The notes: generated by a model from the letters alone, not told the origin. A DNA stretch of 64,000 bases from Haloferax sp046557615 (GCF_046557615.1 NZ_JBKIII010000001.1:1550001-1614000), one strand, 5' to 3'; positions 52,140-61,837 are shown, numbered from the stretch's first letter. A program made the numbers and translations.

Positions 52140-52221
52140 TCGGCCTCCCGGCCGAATTCGACAACTGGACGCTACGCGCAATTATTGCCAGCGTTCCAGG
52201 AAAACAATTTAAAATTTTTTT
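52140..52221 (+). terminator. Hairpin and downstream T-run between dppA and dppB
   Basis: TCGGCC-TCCC-GGCCGA (52140-52155) is a perfect 6-4-6 inverted repeat 5 bases after the dppA stop, and a run of seven T follows at 52215-52221. It probably gives partial termination or protects the dppA 3' end, raising binding protein over permease. A TATA-like CTAAATTAAA at about 52320-52329 may re-initiate transcription of dppB. Confidence 0.45.
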
Positions 52222-52370
52222 CGAGATTCCAATTAGCATTGGCTATCTTAGACGTTTGTCTTCGAGGCACCCCGGAAGTACGACATTCGGGAGATGAAGC
52301 GCAAGACATATCCATCCCTCTAAATTAAACACACGGTAATGCTCGCTCGAACCGTGTGTAAGGTGATGCC

Positions 52371-53420
52371 ATGAGTCGATGGCAGTATTTCCTCCGACGG
52401 GTGCTGTTGTCGATTCCAGTCGTCATCTTCGGAACGACGATCACATTCGCACTCATTCGTCTGGGTCCACTCGACCCTGTTTCAGCGATTTTAGGCACGC
52501 AGTACACCCCTGGTGCTGCAGCGCAAATTCGCTCGAACCTTGGGCTCGATCAGCCCCTATGGCAACAGTACTTTAGCTTCATGTGGGACCTGTTTACTTT
52601 CAACCTGGGTCAGTCGTGGGTTATCGCATCCGGTACCCCCGCCTACGAGTTGATTCTCGTGTACGCACCGCGTACTATCTGGCTCGGGTTCTGGTCGGTC
52701 CTCATCGCTCTGTTCGTTGGTATCCCGCTCGGCTTCTACGCTGGGCTGAACCCCAACACGCCGTCTGATTACTTCGCCTCTTTCGGCGGAATTGTCTGGC
52801 GTGCGATGCCGAACTTCTGGCTTGCAATCATGCTCGTGACGGCACTGTCTCAAACGGGGCAGTGGACGAACGGCGTGTTCAACTGGACGACGTGGATTGT
52901 CGATACGAACGTCGTGACGCCACCAGCGTTGGCGTTCCTCAACAACCCGTTCCAGAAGTTCCTCGCAGACCCAAGTGGTTGGTTCAACTCGTTCCTCAAA
53001 GCCACCAAGCAGATTGCACCTGCTGCACTCGTGCTCGGGTCGGCGTCGATGGGTAACGAAATGCGTATTGGACGGACTGCAGTGCTCGAAACAATCAACG
53101 CGAACTACATCGAGACCGCGCGTGCGAAGGGTGTCCCCGGACGCTCGCTCGTCTGGAAGCACATCTTCCGCAACGCGCTGATTCCGCTCGTCCCGATTAT
53201 CACCGGTGAAGCATTCTTGCTCATCGGTGGGTCGGTCTTCGTCGAGACGGTGTTCGCAATCAACGGCCTCGGATGGCTGTTCTTCAACGCTGCAATCAAC
53301 GGCGATTTGCCACTCATCGGGACGCTGATGTACATGTTCATCTTGCTTCTGGTGGGAACAAACATTCTGCAGGACTTCCTGTACACCGTTATTGACCCGC
53401 GTGTCGGGTACGATGGGTGA
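52371..53420 (+). CDS. dppB: Dipeptide ABC transporter permease DppB
   Basis: 349 residues, six helices. N-terminal 'FLRRVLLSIPVVIFGTTITF', and the EAA coupling loop 'IETARAKGVPGRSLVWKHIF'. Start ATG 52371 has a GGTGATG Shine-Dalgarno at 52361-52367. The periplasmic region between helices 1 and 2 is typical of DppB. The dppC gene starts 6 bases after its stop. Confidence 0.94.
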   Translation: MSRWQYFLRRVLLSIPVVIFGTTITFALIRLGPLDPVSAILGTQYTPGAAAQIRSNLGLDQPLWQQYFSFMWDLFTFNLGQSWVIASGTPAYELILVYAPRTIWLGFWSVLIALFVGIPLGFYAGLNPNTPSDYFASFGGIVWRAMPNFWLAIMLVTALSQTGQWTNGVFNWTTWIVDTNVVTPPALAFLNNPFQKFLADPSGWFNSFLKATKQIAPAALVLGSASMGNEMRIGRTAVLETINANYIETARAKGVPGRSLVWKHIFRNALIPLVPIITGEAFLLIGGSVFVETVFAINGLGWLFFNAAINGDLPLIGTLMYMFILLLVGTNILQDFLYTVIDPRVGYDG

Positions 53421-53426
53421 TTATTC

Positions 53427-54875
53427 GTGAGTACAACTACCGAATCTGAGATTCCGCTTCGGCAACGAATCGCTGAGAACCCGCAACCCGCACTGATTTG
53501 GGCTGCGTTGGGCGTCGTCATCGTCGGCGTCGAACTCGGTGCAATACTCCAAGTGCTTGGCTCCGTCCTTGGAGTCTTCGTCAACCTGCTCCCGGGCGAC
53601 CCCGGTGCCGCGTTTGTCACCTCGCTTCAGGGCTCGTTCGACGCGATTCCGACGCTCATCTCCCGCGACGTCTTCCCGAACCAGGGCTACTGGAACGGGT
53701 CGGGCTACGAAGGGACCTTCCTCGGTCTCTCACCCGCAGTCGCGTGGTTCGTTCGTTTCGTCATCGTCTACGCCTACGCGGTCATCGTCATGGGATGGCT
53801 CTGGAACGGCTACAACCGCTTCCGTCGCCACTACCGCCGTGTCGACTGGACGCCTCGTGACGACGTCGTCGACCGATTTAGCCGCCACTCGTGGGGCAAG
53901 TTCGGTCTCGCAATAACCGTCTTCTTCGTCGTCATGGCAGTGTTCGCGCCGACAATCGGCCCGACGACGATGGAACAGAACATCATGCAGCCGTACTCCT
54001 ACGAGATTAACTACTGGAACGAGGACACCCAGAGCGTCGATACGCTCCTCGTCGGTGAGGCGAACCTCGATTCGAGTTCCCGTGGTGCCGGTGACACGAA
54101 CGTCGGTATCATGGAGTACGACGCCTTCGGTCGGTTCCACCCCGCTGGGACATCGACCAACGGGAAGGACCTCTTTACACAGTTAGTGTTCGGGGCGAGG
54201 GTCTCGCTCACGATTGCTGTGCTGTCGATGGGTATCGCCGGTATCATCGGGCTTGCGCTCGCCATGATTACGGCCTACTACAAGGGACTTGCCGACCTCG
54301 CAATCGTCCTCACCAGTGACTCGATTCAGGCACTACCGGTCATCATGGTCCTCATCTTGATGCTGGTCATCTTCCAAGATACCTGGATACGTGAGTTATA
54401 CGACGGGGCGATACTCATCGTCATCATCTTCAGTCTGGTCTACTGGCCGTTCATCTGGCGGTCGATACGTGGTCCGGCCTTCCAGGTCGCCGAACAAGAC
54501 TGGATTAACGCCGCAAAGAGTTTCGGACAGAAGCCGAGCAAGGTCATGAGCAAACACATGGCACCCTACGTGTTCAGTTACATGCTCATCTACGCCTCAC
54601 TCAGTCTCGGTGGTATCATCATCAGCGTTGCCGGGCTTTCCTACCTTGGACTCGGTATCGCGCCACCGACTCCCGAATGGGGCCGACTCATCGCCGACGG
54701 CCAGCAGTACGTCGCGAGTCCATCGTGGCACATCTCGCTGGTCCCCGGTATCTTCATCACCGTCGTCGTGACCGGGCTGAACGCCTTCGGTGACGGCATC
54801 CGCGACGCAATCGACCCGCAGGCTGATACCGGCGGCGAGACTGAGACCGCGGCCGCAGGAGGTGGTGGTGCATGA
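53427..54875 (+). CDS. dppC: Dipeptide ABC transporter permease DppC with N-terminal extension
   Basis: 482 residues, GTG start. The C-terminal ~300 residues are a standard DppC: 'KFGLAITVFFVVMAVFAPTI' as first helix and the EAA loop 'WINAAKSFGQKPSKVMSKHM'. The N-terminal ~150 residues are an extra domain with two more hydrophobic segments (about 27-50 and 112-132), not found in bacterial DppC. The stop overlaps dppD (ATGA). Confidence 0.92.
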   Translation: MSTTTESEIPLRQRIAENPQPALIWAALGVVIVGVELGAILQVLGSVLGVFVNLLPGDPGAAFVTSLQGSFDAIPTLISRDVFPNQGYWNGSGYEGTFLGLSPAVAWFVRFVIVYAYAVIVMGWLWNGYNRFRRHYRRVDWTPRDDVVDRFSRHSWGKFGLAITVFFVVMAVFAPTIGPTTMEQNIMQPYSYEINYWNEDTQSVDTLLVGEANLDSSSRGAGDTNVGIMEYDAFGRFHPAGTSTNGKDLFTQLVFGARVSLTIAVLSMGIAGIIGLALAMITAYYKGLADLAIVLTSDSIQALPVIMVLILMLVIFQDTWIRELYDGAILIVIIFSLVYWPFIWRSIRGPAFQVAEQDWINAAKSFGQKPSKVMSKHMAPYVFSYMLIYASLSLGGIIISVAGLSYLGLGIAPPTPEWGRLIADGQQYVASPSWHISLVPGIFITVVVTGLNAFGDGIRDAIDPQADTGGETETAAAGGGGA

Positions 54876-55951
54876 GCAACGAACAAGCCACGACTATCCG
54901 ACAGACGAACGAAGCGATTCTGTCGGTCGAAAACCTTCAGACCGCGTTCTACACGGACAAAGAGGTCATCCGCGCTGTCGATAACGTCTCGTTCGACATC
55001 CACCCCGGCGAAACCGTGGGTATCGTCGGCGAGTCAGGGTCGGGCAAGTCGGTGACTGCCCGCTCGATTATGCGCCTTATCGACTCGCCTGGTCGCATCG
55101 AAAGCGGCCGCGTCATGTACAAAGGCGAGAACCTGCTCGAAAAGAGCAAAAAGCAGATGCGCAATATTCGCGGCGGCGAAATTGCGATGGTCTTCCAGGA
55201 CCCGCTGACCAGTCTGAACCCCGTCTACACGGTCGGGAACCAGATCAAGGAGGCGCTTCGACTCCACCGCGACATGACTGGCCGGAAGGCGACACGTGAG
55301 GCTATCGAACTGCTCGAAGCAGTCGGTATCCCAGACGCACAACGTCGGCTCCGCGAGTACCCCCACCAGTTCTCTGGTGGGATGCGTCAGCGCGCCGTCA
55401 TCGCGATGGCACTCGCCTGCGATCCCGACTTGCTCATCTGTGACGAGCCGACGACGGCACTCGACGTGACGATTCAAGCGCAGATTCTGGAACTCCTCGA
55501 AGACCTCCAAGAAGAGCGCGACCTCGCGATTATGTTCATCACGCACGACATGGGCGTCATCGCGGAGATTGCAGACCGCGTCAACGTGATGTACGCGGGC
55601 GAAGTCGTCGAGAGCGCACCCGTTGTCGAGTTGTTCGAGTCGCCAAAGCACCCCTACACTCAGGGGCTGCTCAAGTCGATTCCCGGACAGGGCCTCGGCG
55701 AGGGCGACCGACTCGCAACTATCGAAGGCGACGTTCCCACGCCGAACGAAAAACCGACTTACTGTCGATTCGCACCGCGCTGTCCCAAAGCGTTCGACGC
55801 GTGTGACACCGTTCACCCGGTTCCAATCGACGTCCACGAGGGCGACATTGACCACCGCGCGTCGTGCCTGCTCTATCCCGAGGAACTTCCGACGGAAGAA
55901 GCAGTTGACCGCCACCGCGAACTCGAAACCACTGGAGGTGATGACCGATGA
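54872..55951 (+). CDS. dppD: Dipeptide ABC transporter ATP-binding protein DppD
   Basis: 359 residues. Walker A 'GESGSGKSV', signature 'FSGGMRQRAVIAMA', Walker B 'LLICDEPTTALDVT', H-loop 'FITHDMGVIAEI', then an oligo_HPY tail 'YCRFAPRCPKAFDACDTVHP'. Energises peptide uptake with DppF. The first ATG overlaps dppC and the stop overlaps dppF (ATGA), so the five transporter genes are tightly coupled. Confidence 0.96.
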   Translation: MSNEQATTIRQTNEAILSVENLQTAFYTDKEVIRAVDNVSFDIHPGETVGIVGESGSGKSVTARSIMRLIDSPGRIESGRVMYKGENLLEKSKKQMRNIRGGEIAMVFQDPLTSLNPVYTVGNQIKEALRLHRDMTGRKATREAIELLEAVGIPDAQRRLREYPHQFSGGMRQRAVIAMALACDPDLLICDEPTTALDVTIQAQILELLEDLQEERDLAIMFITHDMGVIAEIADRVNVMYAGEVVESAPVVELFESPKHPYTQGLLKSIPGQGLGEGDRLATIEGDVPTPNEKPTYCRFAPRCPKAFDACDTVHPVPIDVHEGDIDHRASCLLYPEELPTEEAVDRHRELETTGGDDR

Positions 55952-57282
55952 GCAGCACAACGTCCACTGAAGAACAAACCGTACGAAGTAGTCAAGAGAC
56001 ACTCCTCGAAGTAAACGACCTCAAGACCTACTACGAGGACGGCGGCCTCTTCGGCAGCCAACCCGTCAAAGCAGTCGACGGCGTCTCGTTCGAAATCGAG
56101 AAAGGCGAGACCCTCGGTCTGGTCGGCGAGTCCGGGTGTGGGAAGTCCACGCTCGGCCGCACGCTGATGCGCCTCGAAGAGGCGACCGCGGGCGAAGTCA
56201 AACTCAACGGCACGGACATCACGACGCTCTCGGGAACAGACCTCAAACAGTTCCGAGAGGACGTGCAGATGGTCTTCCAAGACCCCGATTCGAGCCTCAA
56301 CCAGCGGATGACCATCGGTGAAATCATCCGCGAACCGCTCGACGTCCACGAGTGGAAGACGCCGACGGAACGCCGCGCACGCGTGCGCGAACTCCTCGAA
56401 ACCGTCGGTCTGCAGGAAGAACACTACTACCGCTACCCTCACCAGTTCTCTGGTGGTCAGCGCCAGCGTATCGGTATCGCCCGCGCACTCGCACTCGAAC
56501 CCGACTTCATCATCCTCGACGAACCGGTGTCGGCACTCGACGTGTCCGTGCAGGCGAAGGTGCTGAACCTGCTCGAAGACCTACAAAACGAGTTCGACCT
56601 GACCTATCTCTTCATCGCACACGACCTTGCGGTCGTCAAACACATCTGTGACCGCGTGGCCGTGATGTACCTGGGTAACATCATGGAAATCGGTCCCGCA
56701 GACGAGATGTTCGAGAATCCAGCGAACCCGTACACGCACGCGCTCCTCTCGGCGATTCCGGAACCCGACCCGAGTGGAAACCGTGACCGGATTACCCTTC
56801 GTGGCACGCCGCCGAGTCCACGCGATCCACCAACAGGATGTCCGTTCTCGACGCGGTGTCCCGTGAAGATTCGCCCCAACGAGTACGAGACGCTCGACGA
56901 CGACCTGTGGCAGCGTATCGAAATCTTCCGCGAAGTGCTTCGCGAACGTGGCCGTGCGGAGATTTCGCTGTCGGACCGCGTCCGAAAAATCCTCGGACGC
57001 GAGACCGCGCAGGCAGGAGTGGACGAAACCGTCACCGAACTCTTCGGTGAGTTCAACGTCCCAGCAGACGTGCAGCAGCACATCGACGAGGCCGCAGAGT
57101 ACGCCGAAAACGACGACGAGGAGGCCGCACAGGCCTACCTCCAAGAAGAGTTCGGAAGCATCTGTGACAGCGAGCGACCCGACCAACTCGAAGTTGGCCA
57201 AAACGGGCGCCTGAGCCTCTGTCACCGTCACGACGGTGCCTACGAAGAACCAGCAACGGTCTTCGAAACGCTGATTCAGTAG
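55948..57282 (+). CDS. dppF: Dipeptide ABC transporter ATP-binding protein DppF with split C-terminal domain
   Basis: 444 residues, longer than the usual ~330. Walker A 'GESGCGKSTLGRTL', signature 'FSGGQRQRIGIARAL', Walker B 'FIILDEPVSALDVS'. The oligo_HPY tail begins 'CPFSTRCPVKIRPNEYETLD', but its later cysteines ('SICDSERPDQ' and 'LSLCHRHDGA') come ~90 residues later, after an acidic helical insert ('QQHIDEAAEYAENDDEEAAQ'). The insert looks haloarchaeal. The next gene starts directly after its stop. Confidence 0.94.
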   Translation: MSSTTSTEEQTVRSSQETLLEVNDLKTYYEDGGLFGSQPVKAVDGVSFEIEKGETLGLVGESGCGKSTLGRTLMRLEEATAGEVKLNGTDITTLSGTDLKQFREDVQMVFQDPDSSLNQRMTIGEIIREPLDVHEWKTPTERRARVRELLETVGLQEEHYYRYPHQFSGGQRQRIGIARALALEPDFIILDEPVSALDVSVQAKVLNLLEDLQNEFDLTYLFIAHDLAVVKHICDRVAVMYLGNIMEIGPADEMFENPANPYTHALLSAIPEPDPSGNRDRITLRGTPPSPRDPPTGCPFSTRCPVKIRPNEYETLDDDLWQRIEIFREVLRERGRAEISLSDRVRKILGRETAQAGVDETVTELFGEFNVPADVQQHIDEAAEYAENDDEEAAQAYLQEEFGSICDSERPDQLEVGQNGRLSLCHRHDGAYEEPATVFETLIQ

Positions 57283-57702
57283 ATGCAGTTCGACCCACGC
57301 CGAATCGCTGTCAAAGCGATCGACGCGGTGGCCTACGCCGTGGTTCTCACCGGCGTGGTGTTTCTTTTCACTGCACTCGTGAGCTTCGTCGCTGGCGGTG
57401 GACTTCCCGGCGCAAAGTGGCTCATGTTCTTTATTGGCTTCATGATGCTCGCCTACGCGTCGCTGAAGATTCGACCGAGAGCCCCGTGGAAAGACGGAGA
57501 CGGTGGCGGACTCTTCGCAGGCGACGACGAACAAGTCGGTGTCGCAAGCGTGGTTAGCGGTCTGCTCGACCGACTCCTGCCGCCGCACCTCCGACCCGCA
57601 CCGAACGAGCGCCCGACGAACGGGTCGAAACTGTTCCTCGCCGCGCTCGGCGTGTTGCTGACCTCGTTCCTCATGGAAGCCGTCTTCCAAATCAACTACT
57701 GA
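57283..57702 (+). CDS. Membrane protein linked to the dpp operon (DUF7555-like)
   Basis: 139 residues with hydrophobic segments at about 15-36, 43-60 and 115-135 and a long charged loop between the second and third. Starts MQFDPRRIAVKAIDAVAYAV immediately after the dppF stop, so it is translated from the same mRNA. No recognised motif; DUF7555 is from memory. A role in the transporter is suggested only by position. Confidence 0.7.
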   Translation: MQFDPRRIAVKAIDAVAYAVVLTGVVFLFTALVSFVAGGGLPGAKWLMFFIGFMMLAYASLKIRPRAPWKDGDGGGLFAGDDEQVGVASVVSGLLDRLLPPHLRPAPNERPTNGSKLFLAALGVLLTSFLMEAVFQINY

Positions 57703-57822
57703 CGCTGCCACACGGCGTTTCTTCGATATTTCGTCTCCTGTGAGTGAGAGCGACGAGAGGAGTCAGTCTCTCTTGGCCCTGTGCTTCGATGCCTTTTACC
57801 ATATCCACCGTCGAGGGGTGAT

Positions 57823-58413
57823 ATGGTCGAGCTCGGAGAAGAAGACGTGTCCCAGGCCGAACGCATCGCCACCGATGCGGACCGGCGACGCGAAGCGTGG
57901 GGTGCGACCCTCGACGACATGACCGCGATGGCCGACGAACTCGAAGCCGACGGCTGGGAGACGGTCCGAATTGCAGCAGGTGACAGCGGGCCGTTCGGCC
58001 CGTCGAGTCCCAAAGGGAACGGGGAAGCCTTCGGTATCGCCTACGTCATCCCGGGCGACAAGGCACAAGAGGTCACGGACCTCTTCGAACAGGCGTCCTT
58101 TTCAGAGTACGAAATCTACCGCGCCGAGAACGACGGCCTCGTGTACATGGTTACGGCGCTGTTCGCTCCGGAACTCCAGACGGCGATTCTCGTCGCTGGG
58201 GCGTGGGAGATGCGTCACGCACTCGAATGTGCGATGACCGCGATGGACGAAGGCCGCATGTACACCTTCCTCCAGAAACTCAACGGAGATGTCGTCGGTG
58301 TGGTCGAACACGACGACCCCGAGAAGTTCTTTCCGAACGTCGAGGCAATCAAGTCGTATGCACCGAACGCCGACGAGTTCGACGAGTCGGACACAGACGG
58401 CGACGACGAATAA
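57823..58413 (+). CDS. Haloarchaeal soluble protein (DUF7529-like)
   Basis: 196 residues from ATG 57823 (MVELGEEDVSQAERIATDAD). 'GWETVRIAAGDSGPFGPSSP' and 'FGIAYVIPGDKAQEVTDLFE' are distinctive, followed by 'LQTAILVAGAWEMRHALECA'. No membrane segments; acidic tail. I recall a haloarchaeal DUF of this pattern (DUF7529) but no function. The open frame upstream of the ATG is discounted because it has no halophile composition. Confidence 0.75.
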   Translation: MVELGEEDVSQAERIATDADRRREAWGATLDDMTAMADELEADGWETVRIAAGDSGPFGPSSPKGNGEAFGIAYVIPGDKAQEVTDLFEQASFSEYEIYRAENDGLVYMVTALFAPELQTAILVAGAWEMRHALECAMTAMDEGRMYTFLQKLNGDVVGVVEHDDPEKFFPNVEAIKSYAPNADEFDESDTDGDDE

Positions 58414-58559
58414 CGATATTCGGCAGACAGCGTAGTGTTTTCTGGCTGATACGTGCTGACCAGCGACGCATTCGTCCAAGATTGACAGTCATCCAAAGAT
58501 GTCAACTGACGCTGGATGTGTTCGCAGAGTACATTAGGCGTGGGAATGAAAGCGGGGGT

Positions 58560-59414
58560 ATGAAAGTAGCCGACGCGATGACCCCGGCTGAGGAGGTCGT
58601 GACGGTGTCCCTTCCAGGCACCCGCGATGACGTTCTTGAGTACCTCCAAGAGCGTGGCTTCTCCTCCGTTCCGGTAGTGAAGGAAACCGACGAGGGCACG
58701 AAATACCGTGGTCTCATCTCCCGAGAAGACCTCATCAAGAATCCCGAAGAGGACCAACTTGCCGTTCTCGTCCACGAAGTGCCGACGACGACGGCCGACA
58801 CTGGCCTCGAAACGGCGGCCGCGATGATGGTCACCGAGAACACGCGCCGCGTGCCGGTCGTCGATGGCCACGAAATCGTCGGCATCATCACGGTGACCGA
58901 CGTGATTCGCGCAATCGCCCGCGGCAACATCGACGGCGAGACGGCCGTCGGCGACCTCGCCGCTCAGGACGTGAACACGACCTACGTCGGCGTCCCGCTC
59001 CCTGTCGTCGAACGCGAAATCTACTACGCGAACGTCCCCTACGCAGTCGTCCTCGACGACGAAGCGTCGATGGCCGGTATCGTCACGGAAGTCGATATCA
59101 TCGACGTTGCGCGCGTGGTCGAAGGCGAAGCGGGTACGGGCGACTCCGTGGCGAATCAGGACGACGAGTGGATGTGGGAAGGCATCAAAGCAGTCGGCAA
59201 CCGCTACATCCCAACCCGGAGCGTCGAGATTCCTGCAGAGCCAGTCTCCAAGTTCATGACCGACGACCTCGTGACCGTCTCGAAGCGCGCGAGCGCAAAA
59301 GAGGCCGCCCAAATCATGATTCGCGAGGACATCGAGCAGATTCCGGTCATGACCGGCGACCGACTCATCGCCATCGTCCGCGACATCAACCTCTTGGAGG
59401 CGCTCTATGAGTGA
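58560..59414 (+). CDS. Protein with four CBS domains
   Basis: 284 residues arranged as two CBS pairs: first 'KVADAMTPAEEVVTVSLPGT' with 'SSVPVVKETDEGTKYRGLIS' and 'TRRVPVVDGHEIVGIITVTD', then a second pair ending 'VSKFMTDDLVTVSKRASAKE' and 'IEQIPVMTGDRLIAIVRDIN'. CBS pairs bind adenosine nucleotides and act as energy sensors. No catalytic domain is attached. Its end overlaps the glyS start by 8 bases, so it is co-translated with glycyl-tRNA synthetase, a link that hints at regulation of it. Confidence 0.9.
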   Translation: MKVADAMTPAEEVVTVSLPGTRDDVLEYLQERGFSSVPVVKETDEGTKYRGLISREDLIKNPEEDQLAVLVHEVPTTTADTGLETAAAMMVTENTRRVPVVDGHEIVGIITVTDVIRAIARGNIDGETAVGDLAAQDVNTTYVGVPLPVVEREIYYANVPYAVVLDDEASMAGIVTEVDIIDVARVVEGEAGTGDSVANQDDEWMWEGIKAVGNRYIPTRSVEIPAEPVSKFMTDDLVTVSKRASAKEAAQIMIREDIEQIPVMTGDRLIAIVRDINLLEALYE

Positions 59415-61191
59415 AGGTAGTGAGTCCGCGGCACTCGCCGAACTCGCGAAGCGTCGCGGTTTCTTCTTCGGCTCGTCGGAGTCCTACGGCGGCGTCGGTG
59501 GCTTCTACACCTACGGCCCACAAGGCGCGGCGCTGAAATCGAACGTCGAAGAGGCGTGGCGCGACCGCTTTGCGGTCCAAGAGGGGAACCTCGAAATCGA
59601 AGCGCCGACCATCATGCCCGAACCCGTCTTCGAAGCCTCGGGACACCTGGACGGCTTCGACGACATGCTCGTCGAGTGTGCCGAGTGTGGTGAATCGCAC
59701 CGCGCCGACCACCTCATCGAGGACAATTCGAACCTCGAAGACGCCGAGACGCTCTCGCCCGAAGCGGCCGCAGAGAAAATCGCCGAACTCGGCCTCCACT
59801 GTCCGAACTGTGACGCAGAACTCGCCGGCCAAGAAGTCGAGGACTTCAACCTCATGTTCGCGACGAACATCGGCCCCGGCTCGAAGACACCCGGCTACCT
59901 CCGCCCGGAGACGGCACAGGGTATCTTCGTGGAGTTCCCGCGCATCAAAGCCTACGCTCGCAACAGTCTCCCGTTCGGTGTGACGCAAGTCGGTCGCGCC
60001 TACCGCAACGAGATTAGCCCGCGAAAGAACATCGTGCGCACGCGCGAGTTCACGCAAGCTGAGTTAGAGCAGTTCATCGACCCCGAGCGCGACGAACCCG
60101 ACCTGTCGTCGGTCGAAGACGTCGAAGTCCTGCTCTACCCAATCACCGAGCAGGAGAAAGACGACGGCCAGTACCTCACGACGACCATCGGCGAGGCCGT
60201 CGAAGAAGGCATCATCGCCAACGGCTGGATTGGCTACTACCTCGGCATCGCCCAAGAGTGGTACGAACACGTCGGCGTCGATATGGACCGCTTCCGGTTC
60301 CGTCAGCACCTTCCCGGCGAGCGCGCCCACTACGCCGCCGACTGTTGGGACGCAGAGAGCGAAGTCGATGGCGACTGGATCGAAATCGCCGGTTTCGCCT
60401 ACCGTGGCGACTACGACCTGACGAAGCACGGCGAACACGCTGACGACGACTTCACCATCTTCCAGCAGTACGACGAGCCGAAGACGGTCGAACGCGCCGT
60501 CGTTGACCCCGACATGGCCACGCTCGGTCCGGAGTTCGGTGCGAAAGCCGCAGGTGTCGCAGACGCACTCGAAGCACTCGCCGCCGAGAATCCCGAAGCA
60601 TTCGGGAGCGACGAAGTGACCGTCGAAGTCGATGGCGAGGAGATTGCCGTAGACACCGAGATTGCGAACTTCTCGGTCGAGACACAGACCGAAGCGGGCG
60701 AACACGTCACCCCGCACGTGGTCGAACCCTCGTTCGGTATCGACCGCACGGTCTACACGCTTCTCGCACACGCCTACGAGAACGACGAAGTCGATGGCGA
60801 AGCACGCACGTTCCTCTCGCTGTCGCCCGCCGTCGCACCGACGAACGTCGGCGTCTTCCCGCTCGTCAGCAACGTGGACGAACTCGTCGAACTCGCAGAC
60901 GACGTTGCGGCCGAACTCCGCGCCGCTGGCTTCGCAGTCGTCTACGACGATTCGGGGAGTATCGGTCGTCGCTACCGCCGACAGGACGAGGTTGGTACGC
61001 CGTTCTGTATCACCATCGACCGCGACGGTATCGAAGGCGAGGGTGCCGATACGGTGACCATTCGGGAGCGAGACACTGGTCGGCAGGTTCGCTTGCCGGT
61101 CTCGTCGCTCGTCGAGACGTTCGTCGGCCTGCGTGCAGGTACGACGGCGTTCGACGACGTGGTCGAAGCGTACGAAGCAGTCGAGGCATAA
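59407..61191 (+). CDS. glyS: Glycyl-tRNA synthetase
   Basis: 594 residues, archaeal/eukaryal alpha2-type class II. N-terminal 'YGGVGGFYTYGPQGAALKSN', zinc-binding pairs 'VECAECGESHRADHL' and 'LHCPNCDAELAG', 'ATNIGPGSKTPGYLRPETAQ' with 'GIFVEFPR' (motif 2 region 'RAYRNEISPRKNIVRTREF'), motif 3 'HVVEPSFGIDRTVYTLLAHA', and a C-terminal anticodon-binding domain. Charges tRNA-Gly. Start overlaps the CBS gene. Confidence 0.96.
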   Translation: MSEGSESAALAELAKRRGFFFGSSESYGGVGGFYTYGPQGAALKSNVEEAWRDRFAVQEGNLEIEAPTIMPEPVFEASGHLDGFDDMLVECAECGESHRADHLIEDNSNLEDAETLSPEAAAEKIAELGLHCPNCDAELAGQEVEDFNLMFATNIGPGSKTPGYLRPETAQGIFVEFPRIKAYARNSLPFGVTQVGRAYRNEISPRKNIVRTREFTQAELEQFIDPERDEPDLSSVEDVEVLLYPITEQEKDDGQYLTTTIGEAVEEGIIANGWIGYYLGIAQEWYEHVGVDMDRFRFRQHLPGERAHYAADCWDAESEVDGDWIEIAGFAYRGDYDLTKHGEHADDDFTIFQQYDEPKTVERAVVDPDMATLGPEFGAKAAGVADALEALAAENPEAFGSDEVTVEVDGEEIAVDTEIANFSVETQTEAGEHVTPHVVEPSFGIDRTVYTLLAHAYENDEVDGEARTFLSLSPAVAPTNVGVFPLVSNVDELVELADDVAAELRAAGFAVVYDDSGSIGRRYRRQDEVGTPFCITIDRDGIEGEGADTVTIRERDTGRQVRLPVSSLVETFVGLRAGTTAFDDVVEAYEAVEA

Positions 61192-61198
61192 TCGAACC

Positions 61199-61792
61199 GT
61201 GTCGGGGGGCGAGCTAAAACGGCGACTGGTTCACGCCAGCGGGTCCGGCATGCCCCTCTTGTACATTCTCGGAATCGTCGATTGGGCGACCCTCGGGTTG
61301 CTCTTCGTCGGCGTCTCGATTGTCGTCACCGTCCTCGAAGTACTCCGTCTCTTCGGGAACCTGGAGTGGCGAATCTACGACGAACTCACCCGAGAGTACG
61401 AACAGGACAACGTCGCGGGCTACGCACTCTACGTTTACAGTCAGACCTTCGTGGCGCTGGTGTTCGGCCCGGCGATTGCGATTCCGGGGATGTTCATGCT
61501 CACAGTGGGCGACCCCATCAGTGGACTGCTCGGGTCGAATCGAGTGGGCGAGACGAAAGGACTCCTCCCACTGCTCGCCATGTTTTCGGTCTGTTTCGCG
61601 TTCGCCGCCATCTTCGTCGTCCCCGTCTATGGGGCGGTCGTCGGTGGGATAGCGTCGCTCGCGGGCGCGCTCGGCGCGACAGTCGCCGACGGGGCAAAAC
61701 CGGTCGTCGCGGGCTACGTCATCGACGACAACCTGTCGATTCCGCCGGTCGCCTGCACTACGATTGCGGCCGTCGTCTGGATTCTCGCCTGA
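61199..61792 (+). CDS. Dolichol kinase-like (CTP-dependent lipid kinase) membrane protein
   Basis: 197 residues, GTG start. Six or so helices. 'GELKRRLVHASGSGMPLLYI' and 'VGDPISGLLGSNRVGETKGL' (the D-P box of polyprenol/phytol kinases) fit the SEC59/VTE5-like family; 'FVVPVYGAVVGGIASLAGAL' with 'GATVADGAKPV' is the C-terminal part. It would phosphorylate dolichol or another isoprenol for archaeal N-glycosylation or lipid salvage (family inference). It starts 7 bases past the glyS stop and is likely in its operon. Confidence 0.82.
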   Translation: MSGGELKRRLVHASGSGMPLLYILGIVDWATLGLLFVGVSIVVTVLEVLRLFGNLEWRIYDELTREYEQDNVAGYALYVYSQTFVALVFGPAIAIPGMFMLTVGDPISGLLGSNRVGETKGLLPLLAMFSVCFAFAAIFVVPVYGAVVGGIASLAGALGATVADGAKPVVAGYVIDDNLSIPPVACTTIAAVVWILA

Positions 61793-61837
61793 CCGAGCGG
61801 GGTCGTTTTATTTTACCTGCGTCTAAATCTCACTGTC

